DNA of 64,000 nt from positions 372,001 to 436,000 of the forward strand of contig CAWCCT010000011.1 of NCBI GenBank assembly GCA_963794165.1, in the 5' to 3' direction. Under the pieces are notes generated by a model. It worked only from the letters and a program-made list of their open reading frames with translations, was not told the DNA's origin and made no database searches. Source of the stretch: PALSA-350 sp963794165 (lineage in GTDB: Bacteria > Acidobacteriota > Terriglobia > Terriglobales > Acidobacteriaceae). Each line of letters starts with the position of its first letter. The first letter of the stretch is position 1. The position numbers and the translations under genes are program-made. This document shows, piece after piece, positions 53,057 to 62,331 of this stretch.

Positions 53057-54508
53057 TTAGTTGCCGGAAGCTCGCTCACGAAGCTGAATGGCACTGATGG
53101 TGGGACCGGCGCCGCTTCCGGTCGTGTTGAAGAGCGGTCCCTTGGTAGCGACGAACTGGCCCACCGCAAGCCCACTGACCGATGCCGAAGGGAACCCGAC
53201 GAAGGTCGTCGTCACATCCGTCTGGACTTCCATCTGCTGGATGATGGGCGGTTTCCAAAGGAAAAACTGCGACACATTGTTGATCGCGATAGAGGAGGTC
53301 CCTGCGTCCACGGCTGTAACCCTGCCGATTAGTTGCGAGGGCTCGAGGTATACGGAGCCGGCGTTAAACGAAAGAGCCGAACCGCTGACCAGGTTGGAAC
53401 CCACACTCATCACTAGCTCCTGTCCAGCCATCAAATCGATGGGGCTGGAGAAGCTTCCGCCGGAAACCGCGGGATAAGTCGCCGGCCCGACTGCATAAGC
53501 CGTTCCCGTCGTCAGATACACCGTGGCAATCTCGCCGGCCAGAATTGTCGACTCATTTTCGGTCCGCTGGATCAGAAGTTGTACAGAAGGATCTGCCGCC
53601 GATGTATCGGCACTCAGCACCAGCCCCTTCACGAGTGGAGTGCCGCTGCTCCCTACGTAAGAGATCGAGTTGAGAGCAAGGGCGCCATTGCCGAGTAAAC
53701 TCAAGTTCGCGGTGACCAGTTGGCCGGTCGCGAGGCACGAGGCCCCCGCTGTAGAGCAAACCGAAACCGGGTAGTTGTACTTCGTGGAACCGCTGCCGGT
53801 CAGAACCAGAGAGTCTCCCAACGCAGTGGTCATGCCGATTTGGTTGCCGCTGATCGATGTGACCGTCCCGAACACATCGTCGATCTCCGCCTGCTGCGAG
53901 GTGGCATTCGCGGGTTGCGGAAGCAGCGATACATTCACCGAACTCCCGTTCGCAAGGGTGATGGAGAGATCGCTCTGCAAAAGGTCGGGGATGCTTAGGT
54001 CCATGTTGAGGCCGGTCGTCGAATTCGCCTGCACCGTGATTGGGAACACGCCATTCGAGATCGTCACACTCGCCTGATTCAGAGCAGGTGAGAGTGTGCA
54101 CACCGCACCCGCGGCGCATGTCTGTCCGGCAATGACGATCGGAGCGACGGAGTTGTTTAGGATTGTGACCTGTGGGTTCTCGTAGGTGACCATGAGGCTC
54201 GTATAGGTACCCGAGTCAATGACCGTGGACGCGAGAAATCCGGTATCCGATACAAGTTGCGCCAAATCGACGGTCACCGGCCGCGGCAGCAGGGACACAT
54301 TGCCCGGCTGCAGCACCGCACCGCTGATCTGGATTTGAAATGCCAGCACCGTAACGTTGGTCGGGGGGGAATCGGTCACCACTAAGTTAACGGTTCCATT
54401 GGCTGTTGGAGATGTCGAAGAAGTCTGGCTAGTAATGCCGCCTCCACAACCATTCAACAACATGATTGCCGTCAAGCCGAACGCCGCCACGAACGCACGT
54501 ACTCGCAT
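53057..54508 (-). CDS. DUF4382-type lipoprotein
   Basis: From the ATG at 54508 the 483-residue protein has a lipobox (TAIMLLNGC) and a low-complexity Ser/Thr linker. A DUF4382 domain follows (GTVNLVVTDSPPTNVTVLAF, GTYTSLMVTYENPQ), and then further beta-rich repeats with few charged residues (TVTSISGNQIGMTT, LVKGLVLSADTS). DUF4382 proteins are surface beta proteins of unknown function, common in Acidobacteriota. It lies directly upstream of the response regulator gene and may report on or be regulated by that system. Confidence 0.8.
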   Translation of the reverse strand: MRVRAFVAAFGLTAIMLLNGCGGGITSQTSSTSPTANGTVNLVVTDSPPTNVTVLAFQIQISGAVLQPGNVSLLPRPVTVDLAQLVSDTGFLASTVIDSGTYTSLMVTYENPQVTILNNSVAPIVIAGQTCAAGAVCTLSPALNQASVTISNGVFPITVQANSTTGLNMDLSIPDLLQSDLSITLANGSSVNVSLLPQPANATSQQAEIDDVFGTVTSISGNQIGMTTALGDSLVLTGSGSTKYNYPVSVCSTAGASCLATGQLVTANLSLLGNGALALNSISYVGSSGTPLVKGLVLSADTSAADPSVQLLIQRTENESTILAGEIATVYLTTGTAYAVGPATYPAVSGGSFSSPIDLMAGQELVMSVGSNLVSGSALSFNAGSVYLEPSQLIGRVTAVDAGTSSIAINNVSQFFLWKPPIIQQMEVQTDVTTTFVGFPSASVSGLAVGQFVATKGPLFNTTGSGAGPTISAIQLRERASGN

Positions 54509-54911
54509 CACGTCCTCCTCGAGCGGAAACCCTCCGGCTTCCACAGCCCTCTTCTATCAGGAATCGCGAACGCGGAATGTAAGGAAGTGCAAGCGGTCCG
54601 CTGACACTTCTTTACACAGACGGTTTAGCAGTTGGTGTACTAGAAAGAGAGACTTGCGAGACAGACTAATGTGGAAGCCTCGGTTGAGACAGCAAATTGA
54701 GCGACATTGATCTTTAGAAACGCTGAGGCTTGCCGGGTGGGGCCAGGAGTTGTTTGTTGATATCAGGCCGAAGCGTTTCCACAATGGTCCAATTCGGAAA
54801 CACGCGTTGGCGATTTCGCGCTAACTGAGATGATTGTCTGAACCTTCGAATCAAGAAGGGTTCTATTGGGGCGGCGAAGTGCCATTGCCAACGACTGGCA
54901 CGAAGCACAGG
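54509..54911. other. Intergenic region with no convincing gene
   Basis: About 400 bases separate the lipoprotein gene start from the stop of the third permease gene. Only short overlapping frames with no motif are present. It should contain the promoter of the lipoprotein-regulator-kinase genes, but I cannot locate it with confidence. Confidence 0.4.
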
Positions 54912-57476
54912 TCATTCAATGCGCAAGGCCTGCGCGGGGTCGATGGAGGCTGCGCGCCGTGCTGGAATGATGCCCGCAATGGCAGCCGTAAACACCAGCA
55001 CTCCGATGGCGATAGCCATGACGGACGCATTCACGCTGGTGATCTCATAAAGCTGTGACTTGACGTAGCGCACGCAGAAGATGGCCACCGGGATGCCAAT
55101 CGCGAGTCCGGCGACGGCTTGCAGGACGGCACCACGTATGACCGTTCCAATCACGCGGCTCCGCGCCGCTCCCAGCGCCATGCGAATGCCGATCTCCGGC
55201 GTGCGGCGAACGACGGTGTAAGCAGTAACACCGTAGAGGCCGATGGCAGCGAGCAGCAAAGCAAGTAGACCGAAGAGCGAAGTGAGGCGCGCGATGAGGC
55301 GCTCTTCGGTGAAGCGGTCGTCAATCTGCTGCTGGAAGGTCTGGAATTTAACGATAGTGAGGTTGGGATTGATGCCGGCCAGCGTCCCTTCGACGATCTT
55401 TTCAAACCCGGCGATGGGATGGGCGGTCTGAATGACGACTGCGCCGGCGTACATGGATTGGTCTTTGTCCAGCGGGTCGTTGGGGTCGTTCGCCATCCCG
55501 GCGCGCTGCGTGAGCGGCAGAAAGTACATGGCGTGGTTCTTCCAGTAGACGCTGGTGTAGGTGGTGTCTTCCACCACGCCGACGATCTCATGCGCTCCAT
55601 CCATACCGGCCTGGCCGGGGCCGGAATGACCAAAGCTATGGCCGATGGGGTTACGCTTGCCGAAGAACTGCTTGACGAACTCTTGATTGACAACGGCGAC
55701 GGGCGGCGCATCCAACGTGTCCTGCGACGTGAATCCGCGGCCCGCAACGACGTGGGTGCCGACGGAATCGAAGTACTCCGAGGTGCCCTTCACCCAGGAT
55801 GCTGATTTGTTGAGGTCAGGATCGGCGTGCACTTTTACGCCAGAACCCCAATTGTTCGATTCCATAGGGGTGTAGGTGCAGAGGGCGACTTTGAGAACGC
55901 CGGGAAGCTGGTGGAAGCGATCGACGATAACCCGGTAAAGGGGCTCGACTTCGGTGTTCTTGTAGCCGGCCGCCTGCGGGTTGATGTGGGCGATGTACCG
56001 GTTCTTTGCATCCAGTTTCATGTCTACGTTCTCTGCCTTGTTGAGGCTCTGCGCAAAGAGGCCTGCGGCGACGAGCAGCACGAGGGAGAGCGCGGCCTGA
56101 AGGACAACGAGTGCACGCTGCAGCAAGGAGGCGCCCTGCGCGGTTGTACGCGCATTGGAGCGTAGAGCTTCAGAGGGCTGTGTGCGCGCGGCCATCAGCG
56201 CCGGCGCAAGGCCAAAGAGGATGCCGGTGACGAGCGAAAGCGCAAAGGCGAATCCGATGGTCAGCGGCGAAGGCGAAGCGCTGACCGGCATGTTGTGCTG
56301 ATCCGGAAAGGCGAGCGCCAGCAGCGCGTGCGCCCCGAGATAGGAGACGGCGAGACCGAGCAGGCCGCCGATACCGGCGAGAAGAACGCTCTCCGTAAGC
56401 AGCTGGCGCACTATGCGGCTGCGCTGCGCGCCAAGTGCCGCACGAACGGAAAGTTCCGCTCGCCGGCCCATGCCCCGCACGAGCAGGAGGTTCGCGATAT
56501 TGGCGCAGGCGATGAGAAGGACCAGCGCGGCAATCCATTGCAGCAGCTTCAGGTGGTCCTTGTATCCGTCCTGCATGTTCTGAATACCACCGCCGCCGTG
56601 AGAGAGCACCACATGGGTGCGGGGGAGAACGTTCTTGGCGCGTTGATCAGTGAACGTCTTGAGCGGGGCAAACTGCTGCTTGAGCAGCGCGCTGGCCTTA
56701 GCCTGGAGGGCCGGCAGAGAAGTTCCCGGCTTAACCCGGCCGATGATGTAGGCCCATTCGACATCGGGATCGGTGAAGTAAGGTGCGCCGATGACTGCAT
56801 CCATCGAATTCATGGGAAGGAAGTATTTCGGGGGATTGGTGTCGATGCGATCCCCGTAGAATCCCTTTGGCGCAATGCCGATGATGGTGGCCGGCTTGGT
56901 GTTGATGTAGAACTGGCTTCCCACAATACTCGGATCGCCGGAGTAATCCTGCTGCCATGCGTCATAGCTCATCACGGCGGTGATGGGTGCGCCCTTCTGG
57001 TCGTCGGAATCCATAAAGAGCCGGCCCGCCGCCGGCGAAAGGCCGAAAACGCGGAAATAGTTTCCGGAGACGAAGGTTCCCACGACAGACTTCGCTACGG
57101 TCTGGGGTCCGGCGCGGCGGACGGTAATGGGCCGCCAGGCGTAGCCGGACTCCATCGCGGCCAACTCTTCGAACTCGGGCAGGTTCTTCTTGAACATGGT
57201 GTAGGTGTCTGTGGCGAAAAGCGAGTAATCGCCCTCGTCGTTCCAGCCGCCGTTAACGCAGCAGTCGTCTTTGTCGCCGATGCGAATGAGAGTTTTAGGA
57301 TCTATGACCGGAAGGTTATGGAGCAGGATGGCATTGACCAGGGTGAAGATGGCGGAGTTGGCACCGATGCCGAGTGCGAGCGTGAGCAGCACGGTAAGGG
57401 TGAACCCCGGTGCTTTGCTCAATTGGCGGAATGCATAACCTAAATCCTGTTGCAGAACTCTCACGTCTGCCCCCAT
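54912..57476 (-). CDS. Acidobacterial duplicated orphan permease (third copy, short N-terminus)
   Basis: From the ATG at 57476 the protein has 854 residues. It starts directly with LQQDLGYAFRQLSKAPGF and LALGIGANSAIFTL, so it lacks the cytoplasmic 80-residue N-terminal region of the two other copies. The two FtsX blocks (CANIANLLLVRGMGRRAEL; VRRTPEIGIRMALGAARSR) and the terminal RRAASIDPAQALRIE are normal. A start at 57527 would add a Cys-rich leader of doubtful value. No PadR gene is adjacent, unlike the other two. Confidence 0.9.
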   Translation of the reverse strand: MGADVRVLQQDLGYAFRQLSKAPGFTLTVLLTLALGIGANSAIFTLVNAILLHNLPVIDPKTLIRIGDKDDCCVNGGWNDEGDYSLFATDTYTMFKKNLPEFEELAAMESGYAWRPITVRRAGPQTVAKSVVGTFVSGNYFRVFGLSPAAGRLFMDSDDQKGAPITAVMSYDAWQQDYSGDPSIVGSQFYINTKPATIIGIAPKGFYGDRIDTNPPKYFLPMNSMDAVIGAPYFTDPDVEWAYIIGRVKPGTSLPALQAKASALLKQQFAPLKTFTDQRAKNVLPRTHVVLSHGGGGIQNMQDGYKDHLKLLQWIAALVLLIACANIANLLLVRGMGRRAELSVRAALGAQRSRIVRQLLTESVLLAGIGGLLGLAVSYLGAHALLALAFPDQHNMPVSASPSPLTIGFAFALSLVTGILFGLAPALMAARTQPSEALRSNARTTAQGASLLQRALVVLQAALSLVLLVAAGLFAQSLNKAENVDMKLDAKNRYIAHINPQAAGYKNTEVEPLYRVIVDRFHQLPGVLKVALCTYTPMESNNWGSGVKVHADPDLNKSASWVKGTSEYFDSVGTHVVAGRGFTSQDTLDAPPVAVVNQEFVKQFFGKRNPIGHSFGHSGPGQAGMDGAHEIVGVVEDTTYTSVYWKNHAMYFLPLTQRAGMANDPNDPLDKDQSMYAGAVVIQTAHPIAGFEKIVEGTLAGINPNLTIVKFQTFQQQIDDRFTEERLIARLTSLFGLLALLLAAIGLYGVTAYTVVRRTPEIGIRMALGAARSRVIGTVIRGAVLQAVAGLAIGIPVAIFCVRYVKSQLYEITSVNASVMAIAIGVLVFTAAIAGIIPARRAASIDPAQALRIE

Positions 57477-57626
57477 ACACGTTGGCTTGCACTCACAGAA
57501 AGCACAGGACGCACCACAGGATTCCATGTGTGCCGCATGGAATCAAACAACTTAGAAATATTACGTTTGCGAAGCTATGTTTGTTCAGACGTGCTGTGCC
57601 TACAGCAGGGGGGATTTCGCCCGACC

Positions 57627-58877
57627 TTAATAGACGTTGGTTGCGATGGTTTCAGGAGTTCCTGGAACTCCCCCGACAATCGCCGTCCGGAGTACGACCT
57701 GGATGTTCGTCCGAGGATCTTTTAGACTCGCCGGCATAGTTCGAAGGAACCTGGGTTGCGTTACGAACTCGGAAGCCGCTTGCGTTCCTACCGGCCCAGC
57801 TCCCGCTATATAGAGGATGAGTCCGCCCGTAACCGGATCGAGGAGCCGGCCCGCGATTGCATAATCGAAGGAAGCCCCCTCAGCCTGCCCCAACGGCACG
57901 CGCCATTTCCCTGTCTCGGGATGTTCTGCGTCGACCACGGAAACCGCACGGTGTGGGTTGTTCAGGTCGTTTTCACTGAAATCGAAACGGAATCGAAGAT
58001 TACTCGTGAGCCGCTGTGCCCATTGGTTATTGCCAATTCCAATGAGCACGGTCGGTCGATCTCTCAGGTCCAGCAAAGTGGTCTGGTTATCCGTTCTCAT
58101 CTGAAAGTTCTGACGGTGTAACTGTAAGAATCCAGAGATGTTTGTGTAAGCCTTGAGGTCGGTCACGGTGATCCGCTGCAGGCCCGCCGACCCGAGATTC
58201 ACAGACGAATCTTCGTTTTGCAGAGGTTGAGCGTGCCCCAGGCAGACAAAGACCTCTTTGCCGGTTCCGAGCATTGGTTTCCACAGCGGATCCTCTCCAA
58301 AAATTCCGATTCCGCTCCCTTTGAGTTGCTGCAGTTCCGAGACGAACGCAGCGGCGAAGAAGAGGCAAGCAAGAACGGCGACCGCGGCGACCCAAAGCGG
58401 CACCTTGGAACCGCGCAAGGCCGTTAAATCGGCAGGTGGCGGCTGGACCTGCGGGATAGCAGACCCTTGCGGTGGCAGGAACTTCGCCTCCGGATCGGCT
58501 ACTCGCTCTACCCCAGTAAGCGAGTCAGCGAAGCGAAAATCGAGGATATAGGTTCCAGGCGCTAACAGGATATGGACGGGCAGATCCGGACCGCTGTCGG
58601 AATCGTACTGGCGAAGGCGCTTGCGAGTGTCGGACGCAGCGTTGCGAACGATTGGGTCTTCGGCGGTGTCGTAGCTCGCCTCTCTGCCAAAAACCTCGTG
58701 CCCAATGCGTCTTTCCTTGAGGGTTTCCTCTTCATTCGAGAGTGCCCGGTCCAGCAGGTAGCGAAAGAGTTTTGTGCTGCGGTCACTGGACCGAAATGTG
58801 GGGTGCGCAAGGATCTGCGCGGCGGCGCTTTTGATCTTTTCCTGCTCGGTCGCTGTAAATGCTGTCCGATCCCGCAC
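57627..58877 (-). CDS. Single-pass membrane protein with acidobacterial regulator-like N-terminus
   Basis: Residues 1-110 (AAAQILAHPTFRSSDRSTKL, LKERRIGHEVFGREASYDTA, PVHILLAPGTYILDF) match the N-terminal module of many acidobacterial membrane proteins sometimes annotated as transcriptional regulators. One membrane helix lies near residues 160-180 (WVAAVAVLACLFFAAAFVS). The external C-terminal domain (TVTDLKAYTNISGFLQLHRQ; TVLIGIGNNQWAQRL) is unnamed. It is upstream of the third permease gene on the same strand, 150 bases apart. Confidence 0.72.
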   Translation of the reverse strand: MRDRTAFTATEQEKIKSAAAQILAHPTFRSSDRSTKLFRYLLDRALSNEEETLKERRIGHEVFGREASYDTAEDPIVRNAASDTRKRLRQYDSDSGPDLPVHILLAPGTYILDFRFADSLTGVERVADPEAKFLPPQGSAIPQVQPPPADLTALRGSKVPLWVAAVAVLACLFFAAAFVSELQQLKGSGIGIFGEDPLWKPMLGTGKEVFVCLGHAQPLQNEDSSVNLGSAGLQRITVTDLKAYTNISGFLQLHRQNFQMRTDNQTTLLDLRDRPTVLIGIGNNQWAQRLTSNLRFRFDFSENDLNNPHRAVSVVDAEHPETGKWRVPLGQAEGASFDYAIAGRLLDPVTGGLILYIAGAGPVGTQAASEFVTQPRFLRTMPASLKDPRTNIQVVLRTAIVGGVPGTPETIATNVY

Positions 58878-59086
58878 TCAATGCGGCTCCTTCCGCACGC
58901 CAAAACAGACCTTATCATAGTGCGCCCTCCCTTGGCGGTGTACAGCCTATCCATCGATGCACCTGCCTACCCCCGTGTTTTCAAGCTTTTACAGGTGGCA
59001 GTGCATGCACGCTGCCGCATCGTGCTTGTTGACTGCAGGTTTAGCGCCTAAACATGGAGGAGTCGATTCGAAAGGAACCGCCTGCT

Positions 59087-60217
59087 ATGCGCAAAAAGCT
59101 CTACGGCATCGTTCTCGCCGTGCTCGCCGCGTCGCCCACATGGGGGCAGTCACTGGCAAAGCCTCTGGCGGCCGGCAGCCTGCTCCCAGAATTCAGTCTG
59201 CCCGGAACAGATGGCGAGGTGCACAAGTCTTCTGACTGGCGGCAGAGCCCGGTACTGGTGGTCGCCTTCCTATGCAATCACTGTACGCAGTCTCAGGTGT
59301 ACGAGGCGCGAGTCAACCAGATGGCACAGGACTACGGCCCAAAGGGGGTCACCGTGGTTGCGATCCAGTCCAGCAATCCAAAAGCGGTCACGGAGAAGGA
59401 TCTCGCCTGGTCGGATGTGGGCGACAGCCTGGCAGATATGAAGGAGCGCGCCACCTTCCGCAAGTTCCGCTTCCCCTACCTTTACGATGGTGACGCCGGC
59501 GCCACGGCGCAGCGGTTCGGGGCGACGGTTGCCCCGTCCGTCTTTATCTTCGACAAAGAGCGCAAGCTGCGCTACGCCGGCCGGATCGACAACGACCCAG
59601 GCAATGGACCGGCCACGGTGCACAGCGCCTCAGCTGCCATTGACGAGCTACTCGCGGGCAAGCCGGTAACGGTGCCGTTCACCACGGCCCAGGGTTGCGC
59701 GTTACGGCTTGGGGCCGCCACAACAGTGGAGCAACCGGACGCCGCGCCGGTAAGCGTGACGCTGGCGACGACGGATGCCCTCACGGCGCTTCGGCACAAT
59801 CCCACGGGAAAGCTGCTGTTGGTGAATTTCTACGCAACCTGGTGCGGTCCCTGTGTGACTGAGTTCCCGGATTTGATGGCGACGAATCGGATGTACCGAG
59901 ACCGTCCATTCTCATTTACCACCATTTCCTCCAACGTGCCGGCTGAGAAAGAACAGGTGCTTGCCTTTCTGCAGAAGATGCATGCCACCACCAACAATCT
60001 GCTGTACGGGTCAGACGACACCTATGCCATGCAGGACGCGTTCGATCCCGATGTGGGTTCGGCCGTTCCTGTGACCGTCCTGCTGTCACCCCGCGGCGAC
60101 GTCCTCTACCACGAACAGGGTGAGATCGACTTGATGGAAATCCGCCGCGCCATCCTGGCCAACCTGCCAGACGACCCGGATCACGCCGGCTCCCGGAAAT
60201 ACTGGGCTGACAAATAA
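59087..60217 (+). CDS. Exported protein with redoxin and TlpA-like thioredoxin domains
   Basis: From the ATG at 59087 (AAAGGA upstream) the protein has 376 residues and a signal peptide ending near SPTWGQS. The first thioredoxin-fold domain is redoxin-like, with FLCNHCTQSQVYEARV (Cys63, Cys66) and APSVFIFDKERKLRYAG. The second has a full TlpA site, LLLVNFYATWCGPCVTEFPD (Cys253, Cys256). It probably reduces external disulfides or peroxides with electrons from the DsbD-like proteins encoded downstream. It is the first gene of the redox cluster, separated from its paralogue by a 363-base repeat-bearing gap. Confidence 0.85.
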   Translation: MRKKLYGIVLAVLAASPTWGQSLAKPLAAGSLLPEFSLPGTDGEVHKSSDWRQSPVLVVAFLCNHCTQSQVYEARVNQMAQDYGPKGVTVVAIQSSNPKAVTEKDLAWSDVGDSLADMKERATFRKFRFPYLYDGDAGATAQRFGATVAPSVFIFDKERKLRYAGRIDNDPGNGPATVHSASAAIDELLAGKPVTVPFTTAQGCALRLGAATTVEQPDAAPVSVTLATTDALTALRHNPTGKLLLVNFYATWCGPCVTEFPDLMATNRMYRDRPFSFTTISSNVPAEKEQVLAFLQKMHATTNNLLYGSDDTYAMQDAFDPDVGSAVPVTVLLSPRGDVLYHEQGEIDLMEIRRAILANLPDDPDHAGSRKYWADK

Positions 60218-60580
60218 CAGAGCTGTCCAAATTAGCGGATTGGTCGATCCAGTTGCGTTGATTTCATTGGACAAGATTGCGATGCGAATGGGTATGGCGA
60301 AACCAGCTTGGGTAGCAGAGCGGCAGAGTTTGGCGTCGCTTCGGAGTGCCGCACCTACGGCGCTCGCATTCTCTTCCATTGATACCCAGCCCTTCCGGGC
60401 TGGGCTATGTTTGGACGGCCGGCCCTCCGGGCCTAGACGAATTGTTGAGTCGCGCATTTCATCGTTACCGCACAGCCGGGTAACCGTGAAGCGAAGCAGG
60501 AAAAGAGCTAATTGGGACAAGTCTGGACAAATAACGCCTCCGCAACTCTTGCACCACAACTTTGTATCAGGAGCATCATC
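60218..60580. other. Spacer with dispersed repeat and GC-rich hairpins
   Basis: No gene is present. CCCAGCCC (60385-60392) and GGGCTGGG (60397-60404) form a perfect hairpin with loop TTCC. GGCCC-TCC-GGGCC follows near 60422-60434. These stems may reduce read-through between the two redoxin genes but lack a U-tract. Confidence 0.55.
60338..60490. repeat. Dispersed repeat, copy 2 (CTTCGGAGYGCCGMACCTACGG type)
   Basis: TTCGGAGTGCCGCACCTACG and CATCGTTACCGCACAGCCGG correspond in order to parts of 44668-44846. The hairpins between them are specific to this copy. Two copies in one window point to a genome-wide family. Confidence 0.6.
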
Positions 60581-61798
60581 ATGCCTCACTATTCACTCGC
60601 TTTGCTGGCAGCTCTCACCGTTGCTTCAACGCACGCAGTTGCCCAGGGTGCACCCGCACAAGAAAAAACCGTAGGCGTCTCGGAGCTGATCCCGATGTCG
60701 GCCAACTCGGAGCATCCATTAATGAAGACCGGCACACCAGCACCGGACTTTGCGCTAAAAGGGACGGATGACCAGGTGCATACGCTGGCTGAGTTCAGCC
60801 AGGCGAAAGTGCTCGTGATCATGTTCGAGTCCATTCATTGCCCGGTTTCAGAAAATTACGAAGGTCGCATGCGTGGACTTTATGACGAGTACCACGACAA
60901 AGGGGTGGCGTTTGTCGCCATCAATCCCAACAATCCCAAAGCCGTGCGCCTGGACGAGCTGGGCTACACCGACCTGACCGACGCGCCGGCCGACATGAAG
61001 ATCCGCGTGCGCAACCGGCAGATTCCGTGGCCATACCTGTACGACGGCGAGACACAGTCTACGGTGCAGAAGTTTGGCGCGGTAGCCACGCCGCATGTCT
61101 TCATCTTCGATCAGGATCGCAAGCTGCGCTATGAAGGACGCATCGACGATAACCAGAACGAAGCGCTGGTCAAAGTGCACGACGCACACGACGCCATCGA
61201 GGCCTTGCTGGCCGGCGGCACTGTGGCAGTTCCGCATCGCCCGGCTTTCGGCTGCTCCACCAAGTGGCTGTCAAAATCCGCCGATGTAGAACGCGAAATG
61301 GCAAGGATCGACGCAGAGCCGGTAACGCTTGCACCGGCTTCTGCCGCAGATCTCGTGGCGCTCCGCAGCAACAGCGGCGACAAGGTCACGGTCGTGCACT
61401 TTTGGAGTACTGCAACCCCGAACGAGGACAACAACTTTGCCCAACTGGAAACGACCTATCGTATGTACCGCGGCCGCTCCTATGACTTCGTCACGGTAAA
61501 CACGGATGCTCCTGCAAATACAGACAAGGCTACTGACTTCCTGAAGGCACAACATGCCTCCAGCCGAAACCTCCAGCTTGCTCTATCTGATCGGAAAGCA
61601 ATTGAGACGGCTTTCGGGACCACATGGGGTCCGAATGAAGAGTTCACCGCAGTCATCGCGCCGGGCGGCAAGCTGGTGTACGCCCGCAAAGGGCCGGTCG
61701 ACATTCTCGATGTGCGTCATGCGGTCCTGGGAAACTTCACCGATAATCCGCACTTTCCGGGCCAAGCCCAATATTGGGCGCAAGCCGGCACACACTAA
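60581..61798 (+). CDS. Exported two-domain thioredoxin-fold protein lacking CXXC
   Basis: The 405-residue protein is a paralogue of the one at 59087 with a signal peptide (LALLAALTVASTHAVAQ). Its first domain keeps one cysteine (MFESIHCPVSENYEGRM, Cys87) and PHVFIFDQDRKLRYEG, as in peroxiredoxins. In the second domain the expected WCGPC is WSTATPNED (275-283), so both redox cysteines are gone. Cys225 is the only other cysteine nearby. It may be a one-cysteine peroxidase with a structural second domain, or a binding partner of its paralogue. Confidence 0.82.
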   Translation: MPHYSLALLAALTVASTHAVAQGAPAQEKTVGVSELIPMSANSEHPLMKTGTPAPDFALKGTDDQVHTLAEFSQAKVLVIMFESIHCPVSENYEGRMRGLYDEYHDKGVAFVAINPNNPKAVRLDELGYTDLTDAPADMKIRVRNRQIPWPYLYDGETQSTVQKFGAVATPHVFIFDQDRKLRYEGRIDDNQNEALVKVHDAHDAIEALLAGGTVAVPHRPAFGCSTKWLSKSADVEREMARIDAEPVTLAPASAADLVALRSNSGDKVTVVHFWSTATPNEDNNFAQLETTYRMYRGRSYDFVTVNTDAPANTDKATDFLKAQHASSRNLQLALSDRKAIETAFGTTWGPNEEFTAVIAPGGKLVYARKGPVDILDVRHAVLGNFTDNPHFPGQAQYWAQAGTH

Positions 61799-61849
61799 TG
61801 CCGAAAGGCTACTCCTAAGCCAAGCAGCTTTTTGAGAAGGAATGATCCG

Positions 61850-62326
61850 ATGAACAACTTAAACCGTACCCTGGCAGGCGCCGCCCTGCTTCTGATCTCT
61901 TCCGTCGCGCTCTACGCACAGCGCCCTTCCGAGATTGTGAAGTGGAACGCAAACGTGACCAGGTCATCAGCTTCGGCTGTGACCGTGGCGCTCTCCGCAA
62001 CTATCCAGGACGGCTGGCACGTGTACGCTCTGTCGCAACCTGCTGGGGGGCCAATGCCGCTTAAGATCACTATTCCCGAAGGCCATTCTTTTGCCCTGCA
62101 AACACCCATCGCAGAGGGCAAGGTCACGCGTCACGACGACCCCAACTTCAAGATGGAAACGCTCTACTACCTGAACAACGCCAGCTTCACGCTCTCTTTG
62201 AAGAAAGAAGGTGCTCCTGCAACCGCCGAGGCTGTACCGGTCGATGTTCGCTTCCAAGCCTGCAACGATCGGCTATGCCTGCCGCCCTACACCGCTCACC
62301 TGACTGCAGACCTCAAGAGGAGATAA
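61850..62326 (+). CDS. DsbD N-terminal (alpha) domain as a separate exported protein
   Basis: The 158-residue protein has a signal peptide (AGAALLLISSVALYAQ) and the DsbD alpha fold: QDGWHVYALSQPAGGPMP, and the redox pair in FQACNDRLCLPPYT (Cys138, Cys143). In classical DsbD this domain passes electrons from the membrane domain to periplasmic thioredoxins. Here it is encoded alone, five bases before the gene for the other two domains. GAAGGA upstream supports the start; an in-frame ATG at 61832 is an alternative. Confidence 0.87.
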   Translation: MNNLNRTLAGAALLLISSVALYAQRPSEIVKWNANVTRSSASAVTVALSATIQDGWHVYALSQPAGGPMPLKITIPEGHSFALQTPIAEGKVTRHDDPNFKMETLYYLNNASFTLSLKKEGAPATAEAVPVDVRFQACNDRLCLPPYTAHLTADLKRR

Positions 62327-62331
62327 CGACC

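Noticed and set aside
53029..53175. N-terminal extension of the OmpR-type regulator
   Set aside because: It overlaps the end of the DUF4382 gene and is not receiver-like; the GTG at 53028 fits better.
56295..57443. 382-codon plus-strand open frame
   Set aside because: It lies wholly antisense to the third permease gene, whose protein is clearly conserved. Its translation is His/Gly/Arg-rich without motifs, a GC-skew shadow.
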